Assembly: GCF_900101785.1 (NCBI RefSeq)
Contig: NZ_LT629688.1
Span: forward strand, 1,674,001 to 1,738,000
Source of the DNA: Auraticoccus monumenti
GTDB taxonomy: Bacteria; Actinomycetota; Actinomycetes; Propionibacteriales; Propionibacteriaceae
Direction of reading: 5' to 3'
Length of the DNA: 64,000 nt
Shown here piece by piece: positions 11,020 to 19,773 of the stretch (positions are counted from its first letter, which is position 1; each line of letters begins with the position of its first letter). The translations under genes and the position numbers were made by a program. The notes under the pieces are model-generated. The model searched no databases. It was not told the DNA's origin and saw only the letters and a list, made by a program, of their open reading frames with translations.

Positions 11020-12690
11020 TTGTCCCCTGTCCGTCTGCCCCCGGCCCAGCCGGTGTCGCGGACGGCTCCGGCGCGCGCCGAGCATGCCACGGTCGCTGCC
11101 CTCCGCACGACCCGGACGGCGCTGCTGGACGCCTGGCGCGTCGCGGCGGTGCGCCGCGGGATGCTGGGTGTGGCGTTGCTCACCCTCGGCTCCCTGACGC
11201 CGGGATACCTGCCCGAGGCCAACCCGGTGCAGGGGGTCCCCGGGGTGGGGTTCCTGCAGACCCCGGTGGGCACCGCCCTCGGCTCCGCGCTGCTGATGCT
11301 GGGCGTGGGCCTGCTGCTGGACGCCTGGTTCGCCACCCGCCCCTCCCGGGAGCCCGGGCTCAGCCACCCCGCGGTGGTGGCCATCTGGAGCGTGCCGTTC
11401 CTGCTGGTGCCGCCGGTCTTCAGCGCCGACGCCTACGCCTACGCCGCCGAGGGCTGGCTGATCCACAACGGGCTCAACCCCTACGAGGTGGGGGTCGGTG
11501 CGCTGCCCGGCCTCTTCGCCGAGCAGACGGTGATGGTCTGGCGCTGGACGCCGGCGCCCTACGGCCCGCTGGACCTGCAGCTCAACCACCTGGTGGTCGA
11601 CCTCTTCGCCCACCACCCGTACTGGTCCGTGGTGGGGATGCGGGTCCCGGTCCTGCTCGCGGTCGCCGTGATGCTCTACCTGCTGCCCAAGATCGCCCGT
11701 CGGGTCGGCGTCGACCCGCAGCTGGCGCTCTGGCTCGGTCTGGTGAACCCGCTGGTGCTGGTGCACCTGGTCGGCGGGGCCCACAACGACGCGCTGATGA
11801 TGGCCCTGGTGGTGGCCGCCCTGTGGTTGGCCCTGCAGGGGCGGCTGGTGGTCGCGGTCGCGCTGGTGGCCGCCGCCGCGGCGATCAAGCTGCCGGCGAT
11901 CTTCGCGGTGCTGGCCGTCGCCGTCCTGGCCGACCCGGTGCTGACCCGCAGCAGCTCGCTGTCGCTGGCCCGGCTCCGACCGGGGACGGCGATGGTCGAC
12001 GTCCGGGAGCGCACCCTGCGGGTGGTCCGCCGGGGTCTGGGCGCCAGCCTGCTGGTGATCGCGATCTTCCTGCTCATCAACCTGGCGACCGGTCTGGGCT
12101 TCGGCTGGATCGCGGGGATGAACGTCCCCGGCATGGTGGCCACGATGTCGCCCTCGACGTTGCTCGGAGAGGCGTTCTCCCAGCTCTTCTACGCCCTCGG
12201 CCTCTACGACCTGTCCTGGACGTCGGTCCGCGTCGTCCGGACCGCGTTCATGGTGGCCTGCGTCGGCCTGATCGGCTGGCTGGCCCTGACCGTGGCCCAC
12301 CGCCGCCCGGTCACCTCGCTGGCCTGGTCGCTGCTCGCCGTGGCCCTCTGCGGCCCGGCCCTGCACGGCTGGTACCTCTCCTGGGCCGGGGTGCTGCTGG
12401 GTCTCACCAGCCCCAGCCGGCGGATGCTGCGGGCGGCGGTGTGGGCCTCGGCCGGGCTGCTCGGCTACATCGCGATGAACCTGGCCTGGAAGAACGAGGC
12501 GACCGTGATCGGGGTCGTCGCGCTGGGGCTGATCGCCTGGCGCGTCTGGCTGTTCGACAAGACGTCCTCGCACGAGCTCGGCGGGGTCCCCGGTGAGCCG
12601 GCGGGCTGGCGTCTGCTGGTGCCGCGGTACGCGGTGCTGCGGGCCCTGCTGGTGCCCGGCCCGGCGCGTCCGACGTCCCTCAGCCGCTGA
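11020..12690 (+). CDS. mptB: Polyprenol-phosphomannose-dependent alpha-1,6-mannosyltransferase (MptB-like)
   Basis: A 556-residue membrane protein with about 12 hydrophobic segments. It resembles GT-C glycosyltransferases of the MptA/MptB type, which use a polyprenyl-phosphate mannose donor on the outer membrane face. The acidic loop FSADAYAYAAEGWLIHNG between early segments has the Asp expected for GT-C catalysis, and VHLVGGAHNDALMMALV is typical of the family. In mycobacteria MptB builds the lipomannan backbone. TTG 11020 is chosen for the GAGGAG at 11008-11013. The stop overlaps the converging gene by 11 bp. The exact acceptor is not known. Confidence 0.8.
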   Translation: MSPVRLPPAQPVSRTAPARAEHATVAALRTTRTALLDAWRVAAVRRGMLGVALLTLGSLTPGYLPEANPVQGVPGVGFLQTPVGTALGSALLMLGVGLLLDAWFATRPSREPGLSHPAVVAIWSVPFLLVPPVFSADAYAYAAEGWLIHNGLNPYEVGVGALPGLFAEQTVMVWRWTPAPYGPLDLQLNHLVVDLFAHHPYWSVVGMRVPVLLAVAVMLYLLPKIARRVGVDPQLALWLGLVNPLVLVHLVGGAHNDALMMALVVAALWLALQGRLVVAVALVAAAAAIKLPAIFAVLAVAVLADPVLTRSSSLSLARLRPGTAMVDVRERTLRVVRRGLGASLLVIAIFLLINLATGLGFGWIAGMNVPGMVATMSPSTLLGEAFSQLFYALGLYDLSWTSVRVVRTAFMVACVGLIGWLALTVAHRRPVTSLAWSLLAVALCGPALHGWYLSWAGVLLGLTSPSRRMLRAAVWASAGLLGYIAMNLAWKNEATVIGVVALGLIAWRVWLFDKTSSHELGGVPGEPAGWRLLVPRYAVLRALLVPGPARPTSLSR

Positions 12691-13108
12691 CCCCGGCGCC
12701 CTCGCGCCCGCTGCGGCGCAGCCACCACAGCCCCAGCACGGGGAGCAGGACGGGGACGAAGCCGTAGCCCTGACCGAAGCGCGACCACACGGTCGCCTCC
12801 GGGAACAGCGCGGGGAGCACCAGGCTCAGCGCCCCCACGACCAGCACCCCCACCAGCTCCAGGGTGCAGGAGAGCGCAGCCAGCCGGCGCGACCCGCGGT
12901 CGCCGCGGACCAGGCAGACGGTGGCCAGGACGTAGACCAGGGCAGCCAGCCCGGAGAGGGTGAAGGCGAGCGGGGCGACCTCGAAGCGGTCCACCACCTG
13001 CACCACGGTGCGCGACGTGGCGGCGAGGGCGAAGACGGCGTACACGGCGATCAGCACGCGGCCGAGGCCGCTGCGGGTCCGCTCGGCGAGGGTGACGGGC
13101 TCAGCCAC
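12680..13108 (-). CDS. Conserved small integral membrane protein
   Basis: A 142-residue protein with four predicted membrane helices, a short Arg-rich tail (LRRSGREGAG) and no catalytic motif that I recognise. The start GTG 13108 overlaps the end of the upstream membrane protein gene by 8 bp, so the two are coupled and probably work together. A longer frame beginning inside the upstream gene is rejected. Function unknown. Confidence 0.75.
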   Translation of the reverse strand: MAEPVTLAERTRSGLGRVLIAVYAVFALAATSRTVVQVVDRFEVAPLAFTLSGLAALVYVLATVCLVRGDRGSRRLAALSCTLELVGVLVVGALSLVLPALFPEATVWSRFGQGYGFVPVLLPVLGLWWLRRSGREGAGVSG

Positions 13109-13478
13109 CGCTGCCCCAGACCTGGTGCGTGCGCAGGATGATGGCCGGCACCGTGAGGCAGGCCACCACCAGCACGCCGGCGCCGGCGCGGGTGCGGTCG
13201 ACCAGTGCCCAGAAGACACCGGCCGGCAGGATCAGCAGCACCCCGACCAGGTAGACCGCGAAGCTGAGCAGGGGCACCCCGGGGTTCGAGCCGACCAGCA
13301 CGAAGCCGGTCACCGCCTGGGCCAGCAGCCCCAGCTCCACCAGCGCCAGCAGGCCGAGCAGCACCCGGTCGGCCGGGGCGTCCAGCCGGAGCGGGGTGCG
13401 TCGCAGGATCTTCACCACGGCCCACACCGTCGCGGCCAGGCAGAGCGCGGTCAGCGCCAGCGACAACCCCAGGACCAT
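13101..13478 (-). CDS. Conserved small integral membrane protein
   Basis: A 125-residue protein with four hydrophobic segments and short loops; the start ATG 13478 is clear. It is first in a two-gene pair with the downstream 142-residue membrane protein. Similar pairs of small four-helix membrane proteins are common in actinobacterial genomes, but I cannot assign a role. No signal for a transporter, enzyme or toxin is visible. Confidence 0.75.
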   Translation of the reverse strand: MVLGLSLALTALCLAATVWAVVKILRRTPLRLDAPADRVLLGLLALVELGLLAQAVTGFVLVGSNPGVPLLSFAVYLVGVLLILPAGVFWALVDRTRAGAGVLVVACLTVPAIILRTHQVWGSGG

Positions 13479-13601
13479 GGCGCAGACCCTACCCAGCGGC
13501 CCCGAGGGCGGGGACGGACGCTGCCCGGGCGCCGGCGTGCCGACGGCTCACCCGCCCGGCGGCGCCACCGGCGGCGTGACCTGGCACCTCCGGGCCCCGG
13601 C

Positions 13602-14360
13602 TCACTGCACCGGCTGGGCCAGTGCCTCGTCGACGGCGCGGGCGGTGCCCCCGGTGAAGGGGTCCCCGTGCCCCGGCAGCAGCACGTCGGCCTCGAGCGC
13701 GCGGATCCTGCCCAGGCTCTCCCGGGCGGTGCTGACCGACGCGGTGGCCGCGCGGGCCACCAGCTGGGGTCCGCGCCGGGCGGTGTAGGGGTCGGTGGTG
13801 ACCAGCGCGTCCCCGGTCAGCAGCACCGAGCGCTCGGGCAGGTGCAGCACGCAGTGCCCGTCGGTGTGCCCGGGGGTGTGGTGGACGACCGGGCGACCGG
13901 GCACCTCCAGCACCTCCCGGTCGGCGATCGGGCGGGTGTGGTGCAGCGGTGGCACCCGCAGCGCGCCGCCGGCCACCATCGAGGTCAGCCCCGGCAGCGC
14001 CCGCGGGTGCTGGACCAGGTACGGCGGTCGGGCCCGTTCGTGGCGGTACCGGTAGGGGTGGGCGGCCAGCCAGGCGTCCTCCGGGTGCAGGTGCACCACG
14101 ACGCCCTTCTCGCGGCGGAGCCGCTCGGCGATCCCGATGTGGTCGAAGTGGGCGTGGGTCAGCACCACCGCCCGCAGGTCCTGGAACCGGCGTCCCAGGG
14201 AGGCCAGCGCGGCGGGGAGGGCCTTCCAGGTGGCGGGCAGCCCGGCGTCGACCAGGGTCACCTCGTCCCCGTCGACCACGAGGTAGCAGCTGACGTGGTG
14301 GGTGGCCAGTCGGTGCACCCCGTCGGCCACCTCGGTCACCGGTGCCCGGTCGCGTGCCAT
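13602..14360 (-). CDS. MBL-fold metallo-hydrolase
   Basis: A 252-residue metallo-beta-lactamase-fold hydrolase. The metal motif HAHFDH (His69, His71, Asp73, His74) is intact, and the other ligands appear as HHTPGHTDGH, LLTGDAL and LLPGHGDPF. A binuclear zinc site is therefore complete. ATG 14360 is preceded by GGAGGAG. The substrate could be a thioester, lactone or phosphoester; the family is too broad to decide. It lies 30 bp after the 3-hydroxyisobutyryl-CoA hydrolase gene on the same strand, so the two may be cotranscribed. Confidence 0.88.
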   Translation of the reverse strand: MARDRAPVTEVADGVHRLATHHVSCYLVVDGDEVTLVDAGLPATWKALPAALASLGRRFQDLRAVVLTHAHFDHIGIAERLRREKGVVVHLHPEDAWLAAHPYRYRHERARPPYLVQHPRALPGLTSMVAGGALRVPPLHHTRPIADREVLEVPGRPVVHHTPGHTDGHCVLHLPERSVLLTGDALVTTDPYTARRGPQLVARAATASVSTARESLGRIRALEADVLLPGHGDPFTGGTARAVDEALAQPVQ

Positions 14361-14390
14361 GTCGTCTCCTCCGTCGGTCCTGGTCGCTGC

Positions 14391-15452
14391 TTACCCAGGT
14401 GCGTGAGCGGCACCCCCGTCGGTCCCGGGGGCGAACAGGGCCTCCACCTCGGCGGGGTCGACCGAGGACAGGTCGGGGTGCTGCCAGCGCGGGGCCCGGT
14501 CCTTGTCGACCAGCTGGGCGCGGACGCCCTCGGCGAAGTCGGGGTGGCTGGCCATCGGCACGGCCAGCCGGCGGTCCTGGTCCAGCACCTGCTGCAGGGA
14601 CGTCATCCGCTCCGCCCGGCGGAGCGCGGCCAGGGTGACCGCGACCGCCCACGGGCTGCGGGAGGCCACCTCCTCGGCCAGCCGGTGGGCCAGCGGGTGG
14701 TCCGCGGCCCGGAGACGCTGCAGCACCAGGGCCGGGTCGTCGCCGGCGACCAGGGGCTCCAGCGCCGCCGCGGCGTCCAGCCAGGGGCTCCGGACGTCCT
14801 CGGCACCCAGGCCGGCGGTGCCCAGGTCGTCCCCCTCGGCGGCCCGGTCGAGCAGCTCCTCGCGCTCGGCGCTGCCCACCAGCTGGTCGGCCAGGCCGAG
14901 GGCGACGGCGTCGGCACCACCGACCGGGGTCCCGGAGAGGGCCAGCGCCGTCCCGGTACCTCCGGGGCAGCGCGACAGCCACCACAGCGCGCCGACGTCG
15001 GGGAAGAAGCCGATGACCGTCTCGGGCATGGCCAGTCTGGTGCGCTCGGTGACCAGGCGCCGCTGGGCGTGCACCGAGACGCCGACGCCGCCGCCCATCA
15101 CCACGCCGTCCATCCAGGCCACCACCGGCACCGGGGAGGCGGCCACGGCGGCGTCCATCGCGTACTCGCGCTCGAAGAACTCCGCCCCCGAGGCGTCCCC
15201 GGCCAGCGCGGCCTCGCGGACGGCGCGGACGTCCCCGCCGGCGCAGAGCCCGCGCTCACCGGCCCCGTCCAGCCAGATCGCGTCCACGCCCGCGGTGGCG
15301 AGGCGCTCCAGCTCCTCGGCCACGGCGACGACCATCGGGGTGGTGAGCGCGTTGATGGCCCGCGGACGGTTCAGCCGGACCAGGCCCAGCCGGCCGCGGC
15401 GACCGACCAGCACGTCGGGGGTGCTGGCGGAGGGGGTCAGCTCGTCGGACAT
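14391..15452 (-). CDS. 3-hydroxyisobutyryl-CoA hydrolase (crotonase superfamily)
   Basis: A 353-residue crotonase-fold enzyme. The length, the oxyanion-hole segments (CAGGDVRAVRE and MDGVVMGGGVGVS) and the segment AMPETVIGFFPDVGALWWLS match 3-hydroxyisobutyryl-CoA hydrolase rather than ordinary enoyl-CoA hydratase: the Glu and Asp of PETxIGFFPDVG are the hydrolase residues. The likely role is in valine breakdown, cleaving the CoA ester in the cytoplasm. ATG 15452 is the only good start. Confidence 0.88.
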   Translation of the reverse strand: MSDELTPSASTPDVLVGRRGRLGLVRLNRPRAINALTTPMVVAVAEELERLATAGVDAIWLDGAGERGLCAGGDVRAVREAALAGDASGAEFFEREYAMDAAVAASPVPVVAWMDGVVMGGGVGVSVHAQRRLVTERTRLAMPETVIGFFPDVGALWWLSRCPGGTGTALALSGTPVGGADAVALGLADQLVGSAEREELLDRAAEGDDLGTAGLGAEDVRSPWLDAAAALEPLVAGDDPALVLQRLRAADHPLAHRLAEEVASRSPWAVAVTLAALRRAERMTSLQQVLDQDRRLAVPMASHPDFAEGVRAQLVDKDRAPRWQHPDLSSVDPAEVEALFAPGTDGGAAHAPG

Positions 15453-15512
15453 GTCGGCAACCTACCCAGCCGACCGCGTGCCGGTGCGGGGCCGGATGCG
15501 CCCGGACGCGTC

Positions 15513-16322
15513 TCAGCGTGCGTAGTCGACCAGGACGGGGGAGTGGTCGCTCATCCTCGCCTGGTAGGACGGCTCACGGTCGGTGCCCCCGCGCAGCGCG
15601 CGGGCGGCCAGGCCGGGGGAGGCCAGCTGGTAGTCGATCCGCCACCCGGTGTCGTTGGCGAAGGCCTGCCCCCGCCAGGTCCACCACGAGTAGGGCCCGC
15701 TCTCGCCGGGGTGCAGCGAGCGCACCACGTCGACCAGCCGCCGGGGGGACAGCAGCGAGCCGAACCACTCCCGCTCCTCGGGCAGGAAGCCCGGGCTGCG
15801 CCGGTTGGTCCGCCAGCTCGCCAGGTCCAGCTCGGTGTGCGCGATGTTGAAGTCGCCCATCACCACGAACTCGCGTCCGGCGCGGGCCGCAGCCAGTCGG
15901 GAACCGGTCAGCTGGCGGGCCAGGGAGGCCATGAACCGCAGCTTGCGCCGCTGGCGGGCCTCGGCGCGTGGGCCGTCGGCGGCTCGGTCGCCCTTGGGCA
16001 GGTAGAGCGAGGCGACGGTCAGGCCCGCGTCGTCCAGGTCCACCTCGAGGTAGCGGCCCTCGTCGGCGAAGGCGACGTTGCCGATCCCGGTGCGGACCGC
16101 GCTCGGACGCTCCCGCGAGAGCACCGCGACCCCGTTCCGCCCGGCCCGGGAGCCGGCGTCCAGGCTGAGGTGCCAGCCGGGCAGCGGGGGCACCAGCTCG
16201 GGGGCGCAGCGCACCTCCTGCAGGGCCACCACGTCGGGGGCGCGGTCGGTCAGCCAGTCGCCCAGACCCCGACGCACCGCCGCCCGGACGCCGTTGACGT
16301 TGGCACTGGCCACCCGCAGCAC
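15513..16322 (-). CDS. xth: Exodeoxyribonuclease III
   Basis: A 269-residue apurinic/apyrimidinic endonuclease and 3'-5' exonuclease of the ExoIII family, used in base excision repair. Catalytic elements seen: ASANVNG (Asn), VALQEVR (metal Glu), SLYLPKG, VMGDFNIAHTELD (Asp/Asn) and the terminal SDHSPVLVDY (Asp-His). The start is taken at GTG 16322; GTG 16352 is possible and would add ten residues, several of them proline. Neither has a clear ribosome site, so translation may be coupled to yajQ, which ends at 16358. Confidence 0.92.
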   Translation of the reverse strand: MLRVASANVNGVRAAVRRGLGDWLTDRAPDVVALQEVRCAPELVPPLPGWHLSLDAGSRAGRNGVAVLSRERPSAVRTGIGNVAFADEGRYLEVDLDDAGLTVASLYLPKGDRAADGPRAEARQRRKLRFMASLARQLTGSRLAAARAGREFVVMGDFNIAHTELDLASWRTNRRSPGFLPEEREWFGSLLSPRRLVDVVRSLHPGESGPYSWWTWRGQAFANDTGWRIDYQLASPGLAARALRGGTDREPSYQARMSDHSPVLVDYAR

Positions 16323-16357
16323 CGACCCGGTGGCCGGGGGCGGGGGAGGCACCTGGC

Positions 16358-16849
16358 TCAGCGGTAGTTCACGAACTGGACGGCGAACTCGTACTCCTGG
16401 GCCTGGATCAGCCGCTGCACCGACTGCAGGTCGTCGCGGGACTTGCTGCTGACCCGCAGCTCGTCGCCCTGCACCTGGGACTTGACGCCCTTGGGGCCCT
16501 CGTCGCGCAGCAGCTTGGTGATCTTCTTCGCGTTCTCCTGGCTGATGCCCTCGACGGTCTCGGCGGTGATCTTCCACAGCTTGCCCGACGGGCGGGGGTC
16601 GCCGGCCTCCAGCGCCTTCAGGTCCACCTTGCGCCGGGCGAGCTTGGAGCGGAAGACGTCGAGCACGGCCTTGACCCGCTCCTCGCTCACCGCCTGCATC
16701 TCCACGGCCTCCCCGGACCAGGCGATCTTCGCGTCGGTGCCCTTGAAGTCGAAGCGCTGGGCCACCTCCTTGGCGGCCTGGTTGAGGGCGTTGTCCACCT
16801 CCTGGCGGTCCACCTTGCTGACCACGTCGAACGAGCTCTCCGATGCCAT
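16358..16849 (-). CDS. yajQ: YajQ family nucleotide-binding protein
   Basis: A 163-residue protein with the full YajQ fold (two ferredoxin-like halves). It begins [20 protein letters not shown] and ends AVQFVNYR, both nearly invariant in the family. Some homologues bind cyclic di-GMP and act as transcription cofactors; here the role is unproven. ATG 16849 is preceded by AGGAGG at good spacing. It is upstream of xth with an overlap or near overlap, and divergent from the tRNA-Tyr gene. Confidence 0.93.
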   Translation of the reverse strand: MASESSFDVVSKVDRQEVDNALNQAAKEVAQRFDFKGTDAKIAWSGEAVEMQAVSEERVKAVLDVFRSKLARRKVDLKALEAGDPRPSGKLWKITAETVEGISQENAKKITKLLRDEGPKGVKSQVQGDELRVSSKSRDDLQSVQRLIQAQEYEFAVQFVNYR

Positions 16850-17015
16850 CCCGGCCTCCTGTCGCTGCCCGCCCGGTGCTCCCGGCGGGGTCCGTCCCTG
16901 CTGCTGCCATCGTGACGCGCTGCCCGCCCGGAGGCCAAACGCCGCGGAGCCGGGTACCGATTGGTCAGCGGGGTGCTTCCCGGGGTAACGTTCCTCACCG
17001 CCGAGCGATCGGCAC

Positions 17016-17097
17016 GGCAGGTTGCCCGAGCGGCCAAAGGGAGCGGTCTGTAAAACCGTCGGCTCAGCCTACGTTGGTTCGAATCCAACACCTGCCA
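17016..17097 (+). tRNA. tRNA-Tyr (GTA)
   Basis: An 82-nt class II tRNA. The acceptor stem GGCAGGT pairs with ACCTGCC at 17090-17096. The anticodon GTA is at 17050-17052 in the loop CTGTAAA, a long variable arm follows, and the T-loop is GGTTCGAATCC. No CCA is encoded. TTGGTC (16961) and TAACGT (16986) upstream form only a weak promoter candidate. Confidence 0.95.
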
Positions 17098-17160
17098 CGC
17101 ACCTCGTCCGAGGCGGTCTGACGCACCGCCGGAGGCTCCGGGTGGGCTCCACCAGCCAGT

Positions 17161-17189
17161 TTGGTGAGTCCGACCGGAGTGTGTAGTCT
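17161..17189 (+). promoter_or_regulatory. Promoter for tRNA-Thr/tRNA-Met/rpmG
   Basis: TTGGTG at 17161-17166 and TAGTCT at 17184-17189 are separated by 17 bp, ending 13 bp before the tRNA-Thr 5' end. This fits a housekeeping sigma-factor promoter firing just upstream of the tRNA. Confidence 0.6.
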
Positions 17190-17202
17190 TACGCGTCGGC
17201 TG

Positions 17203-17275
17203 GCCCCCATAGCTCAGTTGGCAGAGCGTCTCCATGGTAAGGAGAAGGTCTGCGGTTCGATTCCGCATGGGGGCC
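17203..17275 (+). tRNA. tRNA-Thr (GGT)
   Basis: A 73-nt tRNA with acceptor stem GCCCCCA paired to TGGGGGC, D-arm AGCTCAGTTGGCAGAGC, anticodon GGT at 17236-17238 in the loop ATGGTAA, and T-arm TGCGGTTCGATTCCGCA. No CCA is encoded. It is the first gene of a tRNA-Thr/tRNA-Met/rpmG cluster, an order conserved in actinobacteria. Confidence 0.95.
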
Positions 17276-17308
17276 CTGTAACCGGTGGGCCTCGTGCCCG
17301 CCGGTCGC

Positions 17309-17382
17309 GGCGGGGTAGCTCAGTTGGTGAGAGCGCACGACTCATAATCGTGAGGTCGCGGGTTCGAATCCCGCTCCCGCTA
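17309..17382 (+). tRNA. tRNA-Met (CAT)
   Basis: A 74-nt tRNA with anticodon CAT at 17343-17345 (stem CACGA/TCGTG). The acceptor stem GGCGGGG pairs with TCCCGCT using G-U pairs at both ends. The anticodon stem lacks the three G-C pairs of an initiator, so this is an elongator tRNA-Met. A CAT tRNA could also be the lysidine-modified tRNA-Ile, but the position next to rpmG favours elongator Met. Confidence 0.9.
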
Positions 17383-17444
17383 CCGCCCGCCGCACCGCAG
17401 CACAGACCACGACGTCGCCACCCGGCGGCGGGAACAGAGGAATC

Positions 17445-17612
17445 ATGGCCAAGGCATCTGACGTACGGCCCAAGATCACCCTTGCCTGCACCGAGTGCAA
17501 GGACCGGAACTACATCACCAAGAAGAACCGGCGCAACGACCCGGATCGTCTCGAGCTGAAGAAGTTCTGCCCCAAGTGCCACACGCACACGCCGCACCGC
17601 GAGACCCGCTGA
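17445..17612 (+). CDS. rpmG: 50S ribosomal protein L33
   Basis: A 55-residue L33. It begins [18 protein letters not shown] and keeps both zinc-binding pairs, CTEC and CPKC, so it is the zinc-containing (C+) form. AGAGGA lies at good distance before ATG 17445. It is directly downstream of two tRNAs and upstream of two MaoC-type dehydratase genes, the same neighbourhood as mycobacterial rpmG2-hadAB. Confidence 0.96.
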   Translation: MAKASDVRPKITLACTECKDRNYITKKNRRNDPDRLELKKFCPKCHTHTPHRETR

Positions 17613-17640
17613 CCGTGCCGGCTGCGTCCTGAGCGACGCG

Positions 17641-17680
17641 CGACGAGCCGCTGCCCCCGCCGGGGCGGCGGCTCTCGTCG
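17641..17680 (+). terminator. Terminator after rpmG
   Basis: Long GC-rich hairpin: CGACGAGCCGCTGCCCC pairs with a right arm ending GGCTCTCGTCG, with a two-base bulge. It sits 28 bp after the rpmG stop and before the hadA-like gene, so at least part of the transcript should end here. Confidence 0.7.
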
Positions 17681-17774
17681 TCCCCGGGCCCGTCCGGCCC
17701 GGTCCCTTCGCCTGCCGGCCAGCGGCCCCCCGCGGGCCCCGGAACCGTCCGACCCGGCCCCTAGACTCCCTCGC

Positions 17775-18209
17775 ATGCCGATCTCCACCGAGCACGTCGG
17801 GCGCAGCTACCCGGCGACCGAGCGCTACGTCGTGAGCAGGGCCAAGGTCCGCGAGCTGGCCACCGCCCTGGGCGACGACTCCGAGGCCTTCCGCGGAGCC
17901 GCCCCGATCGCCCCGCCGACCTTCGCCATCGTGGTGGCCGGTCACGCCTGGGAGCAGATGTTCAACGACCCCGACCTCGGCCTCGCGCTGGAGCGGATCG
18001 TGCACGGCGAGCAGGGCTTCGAGTGGACGCGTCCGCTCCGGGTGGGTGACGAGGTGACCGCCACCCTGACCATCGAGAAGGTCCGGACCCGCGGCCCGGT
18101 GGACTGGATCGGCTCCTCGGCCACCATCAGCACCACCGACGGCGAGGAGGTCTGCCGCGTGAGCGCCACCTTCGTGCACTCCCACGCCGCCGAGGAGGAG
18201 CAGCGATGA
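17775..18209 (+). CDS. hadA: MaoC-like dehydratase, HadA type
   Basis: A 144-residue hot-dog-fold protein with the FAS1-like dehydratase N-terminal domain (AIAPPTFAIV-type segment, then HGEQGFEWTRPLRVGDEV). It lacks the catalytic Asp-His of the hydratase motif, as HadA and HadC do, so it should serve as the substrate-binding partner of the next gene product. The heterodimer would dehydrate 3-hydroxyacyl chains in fatty-acid elongation. Its stop overlaps the hadB-like start (ATGA). Mycobacterial function is established; here it is inferred from sequence and gene order. Confidence 0.85.
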   Translation: MPISTEHVGRSYPATERYVVSRAKVRELATALGDDSEAFRGAAPIAPPTFAIVVAGHAWEQMFNDPDLGLALERIVHGEQGFEWTRPLRVGDEVTATLTIEKVRTRGPVDWIGSSATISTTDGEEVCRVSATFVHSHAAEEEQR

Positions 18210-18649
18210 GCCCCACCAGCACCCGCACCCCGGTGCCCGCCGCCGGCCACCAGGTCGAGGTGGGCACGCCGCTGCCCCAGACCACCGTCCACCTCACCCG
18301 GGCGGACCTGATCCGCTACGCCGGCGCCTCCGGCGACCTCAACCCGATCCACTGGTCCGACCGCTTCGCCGAGGCCATCGGGATGCCCGGCGTGGTCGCG
18401 CACGGCATGTTCACCATGGCGCTGGCGGTCAAGACGGTGACGGACTGGGTCGGCGACCCCGGCGCCGTCCGCGCCTGCAGCACCCGCTTCACCCGCCCGG
18501 TCGTGGTCGACGAGCTGGACGGCGTCGACGTCGTCTTCACCGGCGCCGTCTCCGCGGTCGAGGGCCGGCGGGTCACCGTCACCGTCGAGGCCGTCTCCGG
18601 CGGGGTCAAGGTGCTCGGGGCCACGAGGGTGGAGGTGGAGCGTGCCTGA
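18206..18649 (+). CDS. hadB: MaoC-like dehydratase, HadB type
   Basis: A 147-residue hot-dog-fold hydratase with the full hydratase-2 motif YAGASGDLNPIHWSD and then MPGVVAHGM; Asp and His in the first part are the catalytic pair. It pairs with the upstream HadA-like subunit to form an R-specific 3-hydroxyacyl dehydratase. There is no hadC here; instead the reading frame overlaps murB by 8 bp. Confidence 0.87.
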   Translation: MSPTSTRTPVPAAGHQVEVGTPLPQTTVHLTRADLIRYAGASGDLNPIHWSDRFAEAIGMPGVVAHGMFTMALAVKTVTDWVGDPGAVRACSTRFTRPVVVDELDGVDVVFTGAVSAVEGRRVTVTVEAVSGGVKVLGATRVEVERA

Positions 18650-19742
18650 GGTCGTCGCGTCCACCCCGGCCGAGGCGCGGGGTGAGACGGTGCCCGCGGC
18701 GGCCGTCCCGCTCTCCACGCTGACCACGCTGCACCTGGGGGGTCCGGCGCGGCGCCTGGTCGTGGCCACCACCGCCGAGCAGCTGGTCGAGGCCGTCGCC
18801 GACTGCGACCGGCGCGGCGAGCCGGTGCTGGTGCTGGGCGGCGGGTCGAACCTGGTGGTCGGCGACGACGGCTTCGACGGCACCGTCGTCCGGGTGGCCA
18901 GCCGCGGGGTGGTGCTGGACGACCTGTCCGACTGCGCAGGGGCCACGGTGACGGTCGCCGCGGGGGAGCCCTGGGACGCCCTGGTGGCCACCACGGTCGA
19001 GCGGGGCTGGGTGGGGCTGGAGGCCCTGTCCGGCATCCCCGGCCTGACCGGGGCCAGCCCGATCCAGAACGTCGGGGCCTACGGGGCCGACGTCAGCCAG
19101 ACCATCGCCTCGGTGCGCACCTGGGACCGCCACGAGCGGGCCCAGCGCACGCTCCCGGCCGCCGCCTGCGCCTTCGGCTACCGCAGCTCGCGGTTCAAGT
19201 CCGAGCCCGGCCGCCACCTGGTGCTGTCGGTGACCTTCCAGCTCGAGCTGGGCACCCTGGGCGCCCCGGTCCGCTACGCCGAGCTGGCCCGGGCCCTCGG
19301 TGTCGAGCCGGGTGGGCGGGCACCCGCCGGCGCGGTCCGCGACGCCGTGCTGGGCCTGCGGGCGGGCAAGGGCATGGTGCTGGACGAGTCCGACCACGAC
19401 ACCTGGAGCGCCGGCTCGTTCTTCACCAACCCCGTGCTGGACGCCGACCGCGCGGCCACCCTGCCCGAGGACGCTCCCCGGTTCCCCCAGCCCGACGGCC
19501 GGGTCAAGACCAGCGCCGCCTGGCTGATCGAGCGCGCCGGCTTCCCGCGCGGGTTCGGTGAGCCGCCGGCCACCGTGTCGACCAAGCACACCCTGGCCCT
19601 GACCAACCGGGGCGGGGCCACCACGACGCAGCTCCTCTCCCTCGCCTCGACCATCCGCGACGGGGTACAGCGCCGGTACGGGGTCGTGCTCGAGCCCGAG
19701 CCCCAGCTCGTCGGGTGCGCCCTCGCCCCGGCGGCCGGGTGA
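18642..19742 (+). CDS. murB: UDP-N-acetylenolpyruvoylglucosamine reductase
   Basis: A 366-residue FAD enzyme that makes UDP-N-acetylmuramate, a cytoplasmic step in peptidoglycan synthesis. Seen: [15 protein letters not shown], the FAD segment [16 protein letters not shown], the catalytic-site GYRSSRFK, the Ser in [11 protein letters not shown], and the C-terminal segment [17 protein letters not shown] 18642 overlaps hadB, so the three genes form one coupled operon. The murB-hadAB linkage is common in actinobacteria. Confidence 0.94.
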   Translation: MPEVVASTPAEARGETVPAAAVPLSTLTTLHLGGPARRLVVATTAEQLVEAVADCDRRGEPVLVLGGGSNLVVGDDGFDGTVVRVASRGVVLDDLSDCAGATVTVAAGEPWDALVATTVERGWVGLEALSGIPGLTGASPIQNVGAYGADVSQTIASVRTWDRHERAQRTLPAAACAFGYRSSRFKSEPGRHLVLSVTFQLELGTLGAPVRYAELARALGVEPGGRAPAGAVRDAVLGLRAGKGMVLDESDHDTWSAGSFFTNPVLDADRAATLPEDAPRFPQPDGRVKTSAAWLIERAGFPRGFGEPPATVSTKHTLALTNRGGATTTQLLSLASTIRDGVQRRYGVVLEPEPQLVGCALAPAAG

Positions 19743-19773
19743 CCCGCGACACCCCACCCAGCGAGAGGACACC

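Noticed and set aside
12960-16367. Long plus-strand open frame across the membrane-protein, MBL, hydrolase and xth genes
   Set aside because: It crosses four well-supported minus-strand genes and has low-complexity composition only.
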